Assembly: GCA_905221605.1 (NCBI GenBank)
Contig: CAJNDS010002801.1
Location: 62,001 to 126,000 of the forward strand
Length of the DNA stretch: 64,000 nt
From: Symbiodinium natans
Taxonomy: Eukaryota; Sar; Dinophyceae; Suessiales; Symbiodiniaceae
Direction of reading: 5' to 3'
Positions within the stretch are counted from its first letter, which is position 1; each line of letters opens with the position of its first letter. Positions 29,955-39,975 of the stretch are shown piece after piece. Below the pieces are notes generated by a model. It ran no database searches. It saw only the letters and a program-made list of their open reading frames with translations, and had not been told where the DNA came from. Position numbers and translations under genes: made by a program.

Positions 29955-32900
29955 CTAATTGGACTTCATTCCCCTTGCGCTGCGACGCAGTACGACCAGC
30001 CGAGATTCTGTTATGCTGCTGTCCGGAGTTTTGACTTGCGACTTCTGCACACGCTGCACAGCAGCACGCGCGGCTACCAGCGAGTTCTCCAGAGCCTGCA
30101 CCCGCTGAAACAACTGCTTGAAGACTTGAAGCGGCTTCAGGAATCTTCAAGGGTGATGCAGACCTCTGTTGGCATTGATTTGAAACCGGCACCTGCGCAC
30201 AGTAGAAGTCCCGGGTCAGCTGGAAGTCCTACTCAGCTGAGACATTGGCCTATGCCTGGCCTGTGCCTAGCTGCTCTCTGCTGCTCTGAGGTCCTCGGCC
30301 AGGTCCTGGCCCTCCAACTCCTCCTCGGCAAGGTGGGAATAAGAATGCGCACGAAAAGGCATCTCAAAAACTTGACTAAATTCCTCCGAAATCCGATGGA
30401 GCGGGGCTCTGCAAACACTAGACTCACTAGACTCTTCCTTTTTTCTTATCCTCTGAAATTTTTAAATAAAACCCCAAGTGGCATCCACGGTGTAGTTGTC
30501 TCTGACGCCGGCCGCTGGGTCCAAGCGTCGGAGCTTTCCCAACAAGGCGGCCTCAAAAGGAGCTCCGCGTGCCCTCTTTTTGGGACAACATGCGCGCACG
30601 AATGTGCGAGGAAGGAAAAGAGAAAAAGAAAGAAAAGAGAGTGCACTCCTTAAGTGCGCCTTTCGAAGAATTCTTTCGAGAGTACACCCTATATTCAGCA
30701 AACGTGCTTTCTAACATGCATTCCCATCTAGATGGCCCATCTAGATGGCCCGTGATGTGCTGCACCAAAAAAGGCCTCAAGGCTTGCCTGTAGCTGCGCT
30801 TGACTTGCAAAGCGCTGATCGATCCCAAGAGTATTCAGCACTGGGGTTGCAAATTTGGGTTCTGCAGACAGCAATGCAAGCCGCGCAGCAGGAGTGACAG
30901 TCGCCAGAAGCTCCTGGGAACATACCGCACGCAATCTATTTGCCTCTCACACGGTGTGGCAGTGCTTGACAACGCGTGCATGACGTATCTCGAAGTCCTG
31001 TGCTTCTGCAGACACGGCATCACGAGACCGCTTCCGTGATGGCTGCATGCCTTGCGCTCGCACGCCTATCATGCAAATACCTCGTCCGTCCCAGAAGTAT
31101 GGCATCTGCTGTGCAGGACAGTAGCTGACCAACGCACTCTCAGCAGCATCGCCAGCATCCTCCGCGTCCTCCATCCTGTGGTTCATTGCTTTTTGTCCGT
31201 TTGTGGGTGACGCAGACACTTGCAAACAACACAGCGTGGCTTATGGCCCTCAAACCATCCCAGAGCTATTCTTCTGAACTTTCGCCTGTCTGTGCCGTTC
31301 TCAGCTTCCAACTCTTCCTCTACAACTGTGACGGCCTGGCGTTCGGAAGCAAGACTTCATAATTTGTCATGGTCCAATAGCATGCGTTCGGTAAAGTGCT
31401 GTGAATGTGAAGGTCTTAAATGGTCTTAAGGTGGACCAGCCTCATGACACTATCACGCAGACATGTCGGAAGCAGCCTCCTCTGCATCAGGCTGCTCGGG
31501 AGCTGCCTCTTTGCAGCCATGTTGTTACTGCGAAGGCTTCCGCCGCCATCCCTACAACATCCAAACCTGAAGAAACACGAGAACAAAAATCGGCCCATGT
31601 CAGCAAAAGGCAGCAAAGCCTCTTCCCCTGCTTCTGCTTCACCAGCCTGAGGTTGATGAGGTCGTGCATGGATGTGGGATGGTTCATTTATCTTTTTGAA
31701 AGGTTACTTAGGGTATTTTGGGTGAACCTGACTTTTTGCATCTTAAGATGACGCACAAGACTGCTGCCAAGACAGAATGACGGCCTCATGGAGCATGTGA
31801 ACGGGGGTCCCATTCTCTGGAGCAAATCCCTCCATCATCTCGAAGTTTGGAAGTTCATCTTCCACCTCGGCTCCGCCAGCGGCTAGCATCGCCATCTCAT
31901 CCTCTATGCCTCTGCGCGTGCTCACGAAACCTTGCTGGTTTTTTGCTACCTTATCGACCTTGTAGCTCATGGCAGCACGGCAAACCACTATAAACAATCA
32001 TGACAGTTGGCAACCTCAAGTGCCCTCATCCGCGACAAGTCATGTCGTTGAAGAACCGCAACAGGAGCACCATGGAAATGCCATGAGACATTCAGGGAAA
32101 ACAAACGCCTTCAAAACCACCTCCTCCGGGAATGTGCGTAAACCCTCGTAAGCCCAACTCCAAAGGCTCAGAGGTAGTCGAGGTGCTCCGAAAGCAGCCG
32201 CCACGGCCGCTGCCTCCTGTGTGGCATCTACAGGGCTCAGGCTCGCCACGGACAACATCAACAGCTAGACTCAGCAGCTACGAGCAGAAGCCCAAGAAAT
32301 CCTTATAATTTAAAAGGTCCTAAATCGAACTGGAAGCAGCTCGAACTTCCAAGATCACGTCGCACTTATGGCCGTTTCGTAGCTCGGCCAGACATGTTCC
32401 CTCGTCCGCTTGCTTTGCACACGAACGATGCAGCTTGCGTGGGTCCAGCGTCCTGAGCGAGCTCCTGCGCCCGCGCATCCTCTTCAGCTAAGGCAAGCTC
32501 CGCTTGGGCATCCACCTGCAAATGCAAGGAGAGCAAGCTGGATGAACACCAAGAGTTCCGGTCAGTAAAACTCTCAGGTCACAAAGTTCTGGTAACTATA
32601 GCCCACGCCGAGACTCCCCTACGAGGATGTGCAGTGTGCAGGTTTGGGCCTCTGCTTCCATCTGGAGTTGTGCTTGCGCTTCCAAGTCAGCGGCATACTC
32701 CTAACAGAACACGGACGGCTGCACGCAGTTCACAAGGTCACTTCCATATTTAGAATTGCTCCCGCATACGCTTCTCAAGTATGGTCTGTTTTCTGATATT
32801 TGTGTTTTGGTTTATGGTTGGCGAAACCATTTCATTTCAGATTCTTGGCTTCCTCTTTTTCTGCGACATGCGCACCAAACCACTCTACGTGGTTGAGCAG

Positions 32901-33210
32901 TCAAGCCGCCTCTGTCTGAAAGCGCTGTCGCCTACTGAGTGCCAGAAAGCCCGTGCGCATCCCTCCTCGAAGTCCGTGTCGCCCATGTCTGCGGCAACGT
33001 CCTTGGCGAAGATATGCAAAAGGACTCCCAGTCACGGCGCCAAACCGTATAAATTGAAATTTGTTGCAAGGAACAATCCTCAGCACCTGAGTGGCAAACC
33101 CTGGTCGTGTCCGCATTGGTATCCACCGCCCAACCAAGGTCTGCCTCTCCCTCGGCATCGTCTCCTTGGGCCTCCAGGTGTTCAGACTCCTGCGGCTCCT
33201 GTGGCTCCTG
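29955..33210 (-). CDS. Multi-exon Glu/Gln/Ala-rich protein, partial chain
   Basis: Exons from right to left: 33210-33100 (37 codons, QEPQEPQESEHLEAQG), 33023-32936 (FAKDVAADMGDTDFEEG), 32700-32623 (EYAADLEAQAQLQMEAEAQ), 32515-32366 (VDAQAELALAEEDARAQEL), about 32261-32150, 31970-31743 (GIEDEMAMLAAGGAEVEDEL), 31174-31081 (MEDAEDAGDAAESALVSY), 30913-30788 (42 codons, LLATVTPAARLALLSAEPKF, GC donor), 30408-30267 (ISEEFSQVFEMPF) and 30116-29955 (LFQRVQALENSLVAARAAVQ, coiled coil, stop). Exons 32700-32623 and 32515-32366 join in phase 0 across GTAGGG...TTTGCAG. It is acidic, helical and repetitive. No catalytic domain or family is recognised, and it could be more than one gene. Confidence 0.5.
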
Positions 33211-33691
33211 CTGGGAGTGAGGCTATGGCTTTCCACGCTGAAAGCACCATCCGATATTAGATAAATGTGAAGCATGTTTCAAGCAGCCCTCTGCTTCAAA
33301 GCCAGTCATCCCTGATGTGCATGGCAGTCCTCCTCCCCTTCCTCTTGTGCACATCCCTCCAGGAGCATGAAGTAGTTGTCCACATCCTAGAAAATCACAG
33401 TCCCGCATCCCTGGTGCTGTCATCTTGAGACTGTCTGCTGAAGGCGTTTTTCATTCAAACAGATTGCAACAGTTCAGCCCAAGCTTCGCCCGACTCCATT
33501 CCCTGCAAGTGGTGCTGCCAGCAAAGCGCACGACGCCAGGTCCATCAATGACTGCATCAGCAGCAGCGTGCCCCCTTTGTGCCGCGTGATTTGCTGTTGA
33601 GAGAGTCTGCTGACTGTGGCGGTGGATGTGCCAGTGACTGACGCCCATCTTTTCTGCCAGGCTTGCTTGTTCTACTTTCAGGGCTGCGCGT

Positions 33692-33880
33692 TCAGGAAAC
33701 AAAACGTAGACGAAGGCTAACTAAACAATCATTATCATCATGTCCGATTGTCCGTTTTGCGAGATCAGCATCAACGAAAGCAATACATGTCCGCTCTTCA
33801 AGCCCTACCTTCGCTTCTCCTGGCGCCTTCCTGCGGTCAAGAAGGATCAGTGACTCGTGCATTGGAGTTCTTTCCGGGAC
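33692..33880 (-). CDS. Unrecognised minus-strand exon
   Basis: The frame reads PMHESLILLDRRKAPGEAKV, then LEERTCIAFVDADLAKRTIG and HDDNDC. A possible acceptor GACCGCAG lies inside the frame, so the true exon may start near 33833. It looks globular and coding; function unknown. Confidence 0.4.
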   Translation of the reverse strand, partial: VPERTPMHESLILLDRRKAPGEAKVGLEERTCIAFVDADLAKRTIGHDDNDCLVSLRLRFVS

Positions 33881-34207
33881 AAGAACGCTGCACCACCACG
33901 AGGGAAAACAACTAGGATCCAAGTGTGCACGCTGTCAGACTGCCACGTGGCACGCCTTGCTACTCGAGTCCTGACTCAATGCCCGCTGGCCTCGGGTGGC
34001 TCGAGGAAGTCTGTTCCTGCACGGCGCCATGCATACCAAAGGGAGTCTTCACAGCACATCCCTCTACCAAAGAACCTGCAAGGTCTGAGGCGTGGGCTGC
34101 CATCTAGCAGCCGCAACAATGCTGGTTGCAGCTGGGCGCAGGTCCTGCTAGTCACGGTTACGACCCCCCAGGTCCATCACCATGATGTGTTTGCCACATT
34201 CGCCACG

Positions 34208-34303
34208 CTAGGGCTGGGGCTCAAAAGAGCGCATGAAGCCAAAGCGAAGCAAGAACTGCAGGGTCTGCACAGCCGCCTTGGCAATTTGCAGTGCGATGTG
34301 CGC
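34208..34303 (-). CDS. Unrecognised helical exon
   Basis: A TTGCATAG acceptor is followed by AHIALQIAKAAVQTLQFLLR and FGFMRSFEPQP to a stop: 31 codons forming one long amphipathic helix. Upstream frames at 34440-34730 (QVEHQVHSQEDDNKLTLAPG) may belong to it. Confidence 0.45.
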   Translation of the reverse strand, partial: AHIALQIAKAAVQTLQFLLRFGFMRSFEPQP

Positions 34304-34760
34304 CTATGCAATGCAGGAGAAGTAAGCAGCACGTGGTTCGACGTGTACGTCATGTACGTCATGTACGTCAGAGCATCAGTGTTATTATATTCCTGGAGGC
34401 GCTTTCGTATGCGATCCCTGCATCAAGTCTCAGAACTGCTCTTACTTGGACTTCTTCGGGAAGAAGTTCTGCTCAACTGCGCATGATCTGCTCAGCCAGG
34501 TGCCAGCGTGAGCTTATTGTCATCCTCCTGGCTGTGAACCTGATGCTCCACCTGGACCCACATGCCGAGAACGAGACTTCTTTCATAGGGAGGTCGAGGA
34601 CCGCAGTGCAAGTCTGCAGTGTTATGGGCGCCTTCGGACCAGCCGTAAGGTAGTGGCACACGGCCTGCGCTGCACTCAAAATCGGGCCTACTGTGTCAAA
34701 CGTGCGGATGATCATTGGTCCCCCAGACACCAAGAAAAAATGAATTTCGCTTGCATGTAC

Positions 34761-34895
34761 TCATTCCGTGAAGTACTTGTGGCTCCCCGTGTATGGCTTC
34801 CTGGAGTCTGCAGAGCTGAGGTGACGCGAACTGGAATCTGCCTGCACCAGCCCCTCCAGCTTCTCCGTTGTCCGAAAGCTGTAGAACGACAGAAC
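34761..34895 (-). CDS. Unrecognised exon, 44 codons
   Basis: A GCTTGCAG acceptor is followed by VLSFYSFRTTEKLEGLVQAD, RHLSSADSRKPYTGSHKYF and a stop at 34761; a GTACAT donor overlaps the stop. Clearly protein-like. Function unknown. Confidence 0.5.
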   Translation of the reverse strand, partial: VLSFYSFRTTEKLEGLVQADSSSRHLSSADSRKPYTGSHKYFTE

Positions 34896-35308
34896 CTGCA
34901 AGCGTGTGGGATGTCCTGCGATGTCCTGTGCGTCATCTAAAGCTGATCACCGCCTTTCATCTGCAAACGGAGCTCCGCTCTCATACCCCCCAGACCCACT
35001 TCCGGTTCTTCACATTGGCACAGACGCAGGCGAGGTTCTCAGTTCGAAGTCCACTAATTCTTATCCTACTAGTACCGAGAGACAAGTCACACCATGTAAA
35101 CATTGCCAAACCAAACCGCAGTAAATGACAACACAGCTAACAGACGTCTCTCATCTGATGCAATAGCATCGGCGATCTTGCAACATACGATCTGTGAAAC
35201 CATGCACCGAATGCACTGGATTCAGTGCAAGACTTAGATGACTGCAGGGGTAGCGTTCTGTGGTGCATCGCATTTAGCAAAAGAAACATGCATGGAAGCC
35301 CACAGCTC

Positions 35309-38300
35309 TCACGCAGGTGGCGGTGGCGGAGGTGGCGGAGCACTCTCAGACTCTGAGGCCTGAAACAGAGACTTGTAGTAGCTGATCTGCTGTGTCGGAT
35401 CTGGCACCAAGACAACTTCAGAAGGCTTCAGGACTGCGTCACACATCGGGCACTGCTCATTCGCCTGCAGTGCAGCTGTGAAGACCGAATGCCTGGCAGG
35501 AAAGCCACATGCTGGGCAATTTGACCAGTCCTCTTTCAGCATGCGCATGCCACTGGCGATGCAGAAGGGGGAGATGTTCTTGCAGTTCAAGCAATCGAGC
35601 TGTGACTCCGCAAAGCTGAAGTTGCAGTACATACAGGGCAGGCTTGCCTCCAACGCATCTCTTTGATCCACTTCTGGAGGTGGCTTCCGCACGATGTTCT
35701 CTATTTTCTTCTTGTACTGCTCTGAAACATCCTTCCGGTACTCGGGCTTCATGAGGGTGCAGGCGTACTGGTAGGACTCGCCGGGCATTTTGGCACGTTG
35801 GCACTCGATTACTACGGAAGTCAGGATTGGCACGATGTGCGCTGGGAACTGCTGAATGTTCTTGGCAACACGCACCAGCATGATGGCAGCGCTGTGATGA
35901 TCGCCAGCCTTCACTAGCCTTTTCACGATGACGTACGAATGCAGGAGCATGAGCCTGCGCCAGAGTTCCTGCGGGAGGGCAAGTTTTTGGCTCTTCAGGT
36001 CCTGGTAGGTGCGGAAGAGAAGTTGGTGAGCCTGCTTGTAATTCCCCATCTCTTGCTCTTGCTTGGCAATGATGTGGGCGGTGCCAGCAGCCTGCATGTA
36101 ATTTCCGAGAGCCTTGTGCAATCTGTAAACGTAATTTGCATCCTTTGGCACATTGTCGGTCTCGCCCATGAGGTAGTCAATGAGTGTATGAGTCAAGGAA
36201 TCGTTCCTGGCCTTGCCAACCACCTCGATTGCATGATCGATCTCCTTCTCACCTACCTTCAAGTACAGCTTCAGAGCAGTCGGGTACTCCTCACACAGTG
36301 CATAGTGCTTCGCGGCATTGGCCAAGAGATTCCGCTGCTCGTAGTACTTCGCGATTGCACGGTGCTGCTGTTGCGTGCCATGATCACCCAAGCCTGCTTC
36401 GAATGTTGCCATCTCATCCTGGCGCTCCGCCAGCAAGAAGGCCTCATCGGTGTTCTTGGCCAGAAGCAGGAACTCCACCGCGCCGGAGATGTTGCCATTT
36501 TTTCGGCAGTACTCTGCCACACGCTCAGCACCCGAAGCCAGTTTGGTCTCGCGGACGAGCTGGAATGCCTTCTGGGGCTGGTTCAAGTTGTCCAGACAGA
36601 TTCGAACCATACTGTCCAAATCGCGAGCTCTCTCGTATGCGATCAAGGCATCCTGATATGCACCACGAGACTCCTTGGCCTTCGCGAACTGTAAGTGCAG
36701 CTTTGGAGTCGAAATCTTGGCCATGAGTGGTGCTGCGGCATCAAAGTTCAAGTCCAAGATGTACAAAGATGCGGCTTGGTCATAGGAGCCTGCAGCTTCA
36801 TAAAGCTGGGCAGCCTCGACGTACTGCTTCATCTTGTGGAGAACAGCAGCGCAGTCGCGGCAAACAGACGGGTCATTGAGGTCGAAGGCCATCTGCATGC
36901 CCCGTGGCAAGTCGCCCATCTTGACAGATGTGCGGGCAATGCCTGCCTTGCACTGTGATTCGTGCTGAGGCCTTGTTCCAGGGATGTGGTCCCGCATCGC
37001 CATCTCATAGTGGCTAAGCGCCTGCTCGTTCTGGCTGCGGCCTTCAAGTTGCAGTGCGCTCTTCAGGTAGATGTCGCTCAGGCGGTGTGGGGCGTAGGTT
37101 TGCGCCAGCTGCAGAGCCTGATCCCACTCAAGAAAGTCGCAGTGCATGTCCAAAGCAGTCTCTGGGCTGCAGCTCTGCAAAAAGTACTCCCTCGCCTTAG
37201 CAAAGTTGCCAAAGAGGGCAGACACGTGACCGCTCAGGAGCAACTTGTCCTCCACTGTCTGGATTCGATCCAAGTACATGACCATGCCAGGAGAAGGAGC
37301 TTGTCTGTACGCCTTCTTTGCCCAGGAAATGTCCAAACACTCGAGGCTCCTTCTACCCATGGCCAGCCAAAGGTCTCGCGAATTCAGAGCCAGGCCGATC
37401 TTGAAAGCCAAGGCGAAGCGATTCAACGCCAAGGCCTGAAGAAAGCAAGCCTTCTGCCGCTCGAAGGTGTCCACATGAGTTTGGCTGTTCATGTCATGGG
37501 ATTGCAGCCGCAGATGGGAGAGGGTGCCGCTGCTCTGCTGGCAGACGACAGTGCCGTCAGAGACGAGGACACCCACTTGGCCGTGTTGAAGCGGAGTCGG
37601 CGAGGCCTGGATCTGCAGCTCATCTGCATTTAACTCCAATTGGCCCAAGCACCGAACCCCACTTCCTCCCACCTCCACTTGGCTGTACACGAAGGTGTAC
37701 AAATTCAGCTGATCACAAGCGACAAAGACCGTCGAATCCGAACTGTCCCATAGAATACGATCGGCGGTATTCGGGAAGTCTGCGATGGGAATGCAATCGT
37801 CATTGACTGGATTATACAGCCAAGCATTCCCGGAGTTGTCGATCAAAGCCACCCGAGTTCCTTCGTGATTGGGATAGCACTTTCGGATCCCGTTCGAGTG
37901 TTTGTACTCATTGACCTCTTGGCCATCGATGAGGGAATAGTACTGCAAGCGGCCGTTGGAATGTGCGTAGATCAAGAAGTTGCCCACGATGGAGGCACAA
38001 GTGACGCTACGGTCCTCCTCCTTTCTTGGGAAGATGGTCGTCTTCCCATCGCCACTGCGGGGCTCAATTTGGTGCAGATATACACGGCCATCAATCAAAA
38101 CGCAGGCGTGGGTGGCATTCAAGCTCACGCTCTCCACGCTGCCGATGTACTCCTGCTCATTGACCTTCTCCACCGTCGCTTGGTCCGTACAGGAATAGAA
38201 CCATATTCGATTGTTCATTCCAGTCGCCAAGTGTGAAGGGCCGAGGGCGACGAAAGCTGGCTCCACATCAGTCTGCAGGACCACCTTGTTCTCTGAGTCA

Positions 38301-39451
38301 GCCGTTCCCTCCATGATCGTCATCTCTCGCAACGATGTCAAATAAGCCAGCCGCGTGTTGCAGGTGGCCGAGAGCGCCGTCAACTTGGCTAGGAAGCAAT
38401 ACACCCAACCAGTCTCTGTACAGAATGACAGCAGCTCTCCATCTTCAGACCAGTGCATTTGCGTCACCTTCGCCTCTGGGCGGATTTGTATCTTTTCTCC
38501 TCGGATCTCGGTCCAGTCCTTCATGCTGATGAGCTTGATGCCATCATCCCCTGCTGAGGCAATCTTGCCCGCAGCCTTGCTGCAACATAGGCAGTCGAGG
38601 GTATTCCGGTGATATTTCACGGACGAAAGCTCCTCTGAGACTTCCCGGGGCCGCGAACTAATGACGACTATGTACCCCTGTGAAAAGCCGATCACGAGGT
38701 AGCCATCTCCAAACCAAGAATAGGCTTTTATTGTGCCGTACTTGGGTTGAAAGGCCAGCTCGGTTGGCTTCTGTGGATCTTTCAAATTGCAAAGCAGCAA
38801 GGTCACCTCTCCCAGGACGATGCTGACAACTCGCTCACGTTCGGCATCTTTGGGGTCATCAGCCTTCACATCCGCGATTTGTAGCATGCTGGGATCGTTC
38901 TTCAAGCGCAGGGGCTCCGCTTCACCGCTTTCAAGAGGATCCCCCTCTTCGTTGCTCAGGCAGACAGTTTTGTCCTCGGAGCCGGTTGCGAAGATGTTTT
39001 CGGAGTGCCACGCTCCGCAGCTTATTCGCTTGGAGTGCTTCCCCATGATCGTCTGCTTCTTCATGGTCCTCTTGTTGTAGATGATAAGGTTCCCTCGAGC
39101 TGTGCCGATGACTAGCTGCGGGCCGGTTTTGGACCATGAGAGCCAGGTCGGATCCTTTGAATTCATCTCGACCATGTCCAGCTTGTTTTCGGAATGGCGC
39201 CACAACATCACTGTCTCTTCTTTCTGTTGCAGGATGGCCAAGATTTCGCCATCCTTGTCCCACTCAAGCTGCACTACCTTTGCCGTCGACTTCAGGGTCA
39301 CCTCCTGCACTTGCGCACCCTGCCGATCGAAGAGATGGATGTTTCTCTGGCCCTCGCCAATGGACGCCACAAAGTTGCCGTTTGGCTGCCAGGCAAATAT
39401 CACGCTGCCTTGGCCATGCCAGTGCGGGCCCAGAGTGAAGAGTTTCTTCAT
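35309..39451 (-). CDS. IFT144: Intraflagellar transport protein IFT144 (WDR19), complete and intronless
   Basis: One 1380-codon frame starts at ATG 39449-39451. The N-terminus (MKKLFTLGPHWHGQGSVIFA) and the series WDKDGEILAI, LIIYNKRTMKK, KHSKRISCGAWHSENIFATG and GMNNRIWFYS match the WDR19/IFT144 family along its length; animal WDR19 is about 1340 residues. About residues 10-600 are two WD40 propellers, 620-1250 an alpha-helical TPR-type region, and from 1273 a paired CxxC zinc ribbon (CMYCNF, CLNCKN, CPACGF, CPMCDAV). IFT144 is a core IFT-A subunit that works in retrograde transport and membrane-protein import in the flagellum. An eight-proline run near the C-terminus is unusual. The 524-base gap to the upstream glycosyltransferase and the same orientation fit a tandem array. 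An AG three bases before the ATG could be a trans-splice site. Confidence 0.95.
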   Translation of the reverse strand: MKKLFTLGPHWHGQGSVIFAWQPNGNFVASIGEGQRNIHLFDRQGAQVQEVTLKSTAKVVQLEWDKDGEILAILQQKEETVMLWRHSENKLDMVEMNSKDPTWLSWSKTGPQLVIGTARGNLIIYNKRTMKKQTIMGKHSKRISCGAWHSENIFATGSEDKTVCLSNEEGDPLESGEAEPLRLKNDPSMLQIADVKADDPKDAERERVVSIVLGEVTLLLCNLKDPQKPTELAFQPKYGTIKAYSWFGDGYLVIGFSQGYIVVISSRPREVSEELSSVKYHRNTLDCLCCSKAAGKIASAGDDGIKLISMKDWTEIRGEKIQIRPEAKVTQMHWSEDGELLSFCTETGWVYCFLAKLTALSATCNTRLAYLTSLREMTIMEGTADSENKVVLQTDVEPAFVALGPSHLATGMNNRIWFYSCTDQATVEKVNEQEYIGSVESVSLNATHACVLIDGRVYLHQIEPRSGDGKTTIFPRKEEDRSVTCASIVGNFLIYAHSNGRLQYYSLIDGQEVNEYKHSNGIRKCYPNHEGTRVALIDNSGNAWLYNPVNDDCIPIADFPNTADRILWDSSDSTVFVACDQLNLYTFVYSQVEVGGSGVRCLGQLELNADELQIQASPTPLQHGQVGVLVSDGTVVCQQSSGTLSHLRLQSHDMNSQTHVDTFERQKACFLQALALNRFALAFKIGLALNSRDLWLAMGRRSLECLDISWAKKAYRQAPSPGMVMYLDRIQTVEDKLLLSGHVSALFGNFAKAREYFLQSCSPETALDMHCDFLEWDQALQLAQTYAPHRLSDIYLKSALQLEGRSQNEQALSHYEMAMRDHIPGTRPQHESQCKAGIARTSVKMGDLPRGMQMAFDLNDPSVCRDCAAVLHKMKQYVEAAQLYEAAGSYDQAASLYILDLNFDAAAPLMAKISTPKLHLQFAKAKESRGAYQDALIAYERARDLDSMVRICLDNLNQPQKAFQLVRETKLASGAERVAEYCRKNGNISGAVEFLLLAKNTDEAFLLAERQDEMATFEAGLGDHGTQQQHRAIAKYYEQRNLLANAAKHYALCEEYPTALKLYLKVGEKEIDHAIEVVGKARNDSLTHTLIDYLMGETDNVPKDANYVYRLHKALGNYMQAAGTAHIIAKQEQEMGNYKQAHQLLFRTYQDLKSQKLALPQELWRRLMLLHSYVIVKRLVKAGDHHSAAIMLVRVAKNIQQFPAHIVPILTSVVIECQRAKMPGESYQYACTLMKPEYRKDVSEQYKKKIENIVRKPPPEVDQRDALEASLPCMYCNFSFAESQLDCLNCKNISPFCIASGMRMLKEDWSNCPACGFPARHSVFTAALQANEQCPMCDAVLKPSEVVLVPDPTQQISYYKSLFQASESESAPPPPPPPPA

Positions 39452-39975
39452 GGCTCAGTGCGAAGAGGCTTGGCAGGCACGTGTATACGTGTGCAATGGA
39501 GTTGAAGTTCTGCTTTGAATCTGAACTGGCTTATGCAGCGTACATGTTGGCTGGTGTGCTGCATGGCGCCAGGCTAGTCTACAAAGACTAATGGGGTATC
39601 GGGGTCGTGCAGTCTGCTTGCTCGATCTACGGACCTGACGCTTGAGCCATAAAGGGAGCAGAGCAGGAACAAAACACTGCAAACGGAAAGTCGCTCGCCT
39701 GACAATGCATTCAGACCCCCGGCTTGTGCTGCAGACTGCCTCTTCGGGCAAGGAGCGCGCGTGTTCGGCCTTACATGGGCAAGGAAGGAACTACACCAAA
39801 CCTGAGGCTGCCACGGAGTTAACAGCCGCTACAGTCAGCGATCATCCACAGGGCAGCTGCGGACCAGCAGTCCGGCTTTGCCTCCTGACATGCAGATGCC
39901 GAAGATTTATAGTGCAACTGAAGCCTCGCTTGACACCCCACATGTGCTGATGACTTGCTGTCACTGAGGAGCGCG
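39452..39975. other. Intergenic spacer between IFT144 and glycosyltransferase
   Basis: No convincing frame on either strand. In the minus sense it should hold the glycosyltransferase 3' untranslated region and the IFT144 5' region. No full or relict dinoflagellate spliced-leader sequence was seen. Confidence 0.5.

Noticed and set aside
29838-30653. 271-codon plus-strand open frame
   Set aside because: Composition is patchy with a Lys/Arg-rich end, and it lies opposite minus exons with clear splice sites (30116-29955, 30408-30267); a shadow frame.
32781-32870. Hydrophobic plus frame (MVCFLIFVFWFMVGE)
   Set aside because: Arises from T-rich plus-strand sequence between minus exons; no extension and no partner exons.
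36184-36726. Plus-strand frames of 150-250 codons across IFT144 (also 35939-36694, 36962-37633)
   Set aside because: Shadows of the strongly coding minus strand; no family resemblance.
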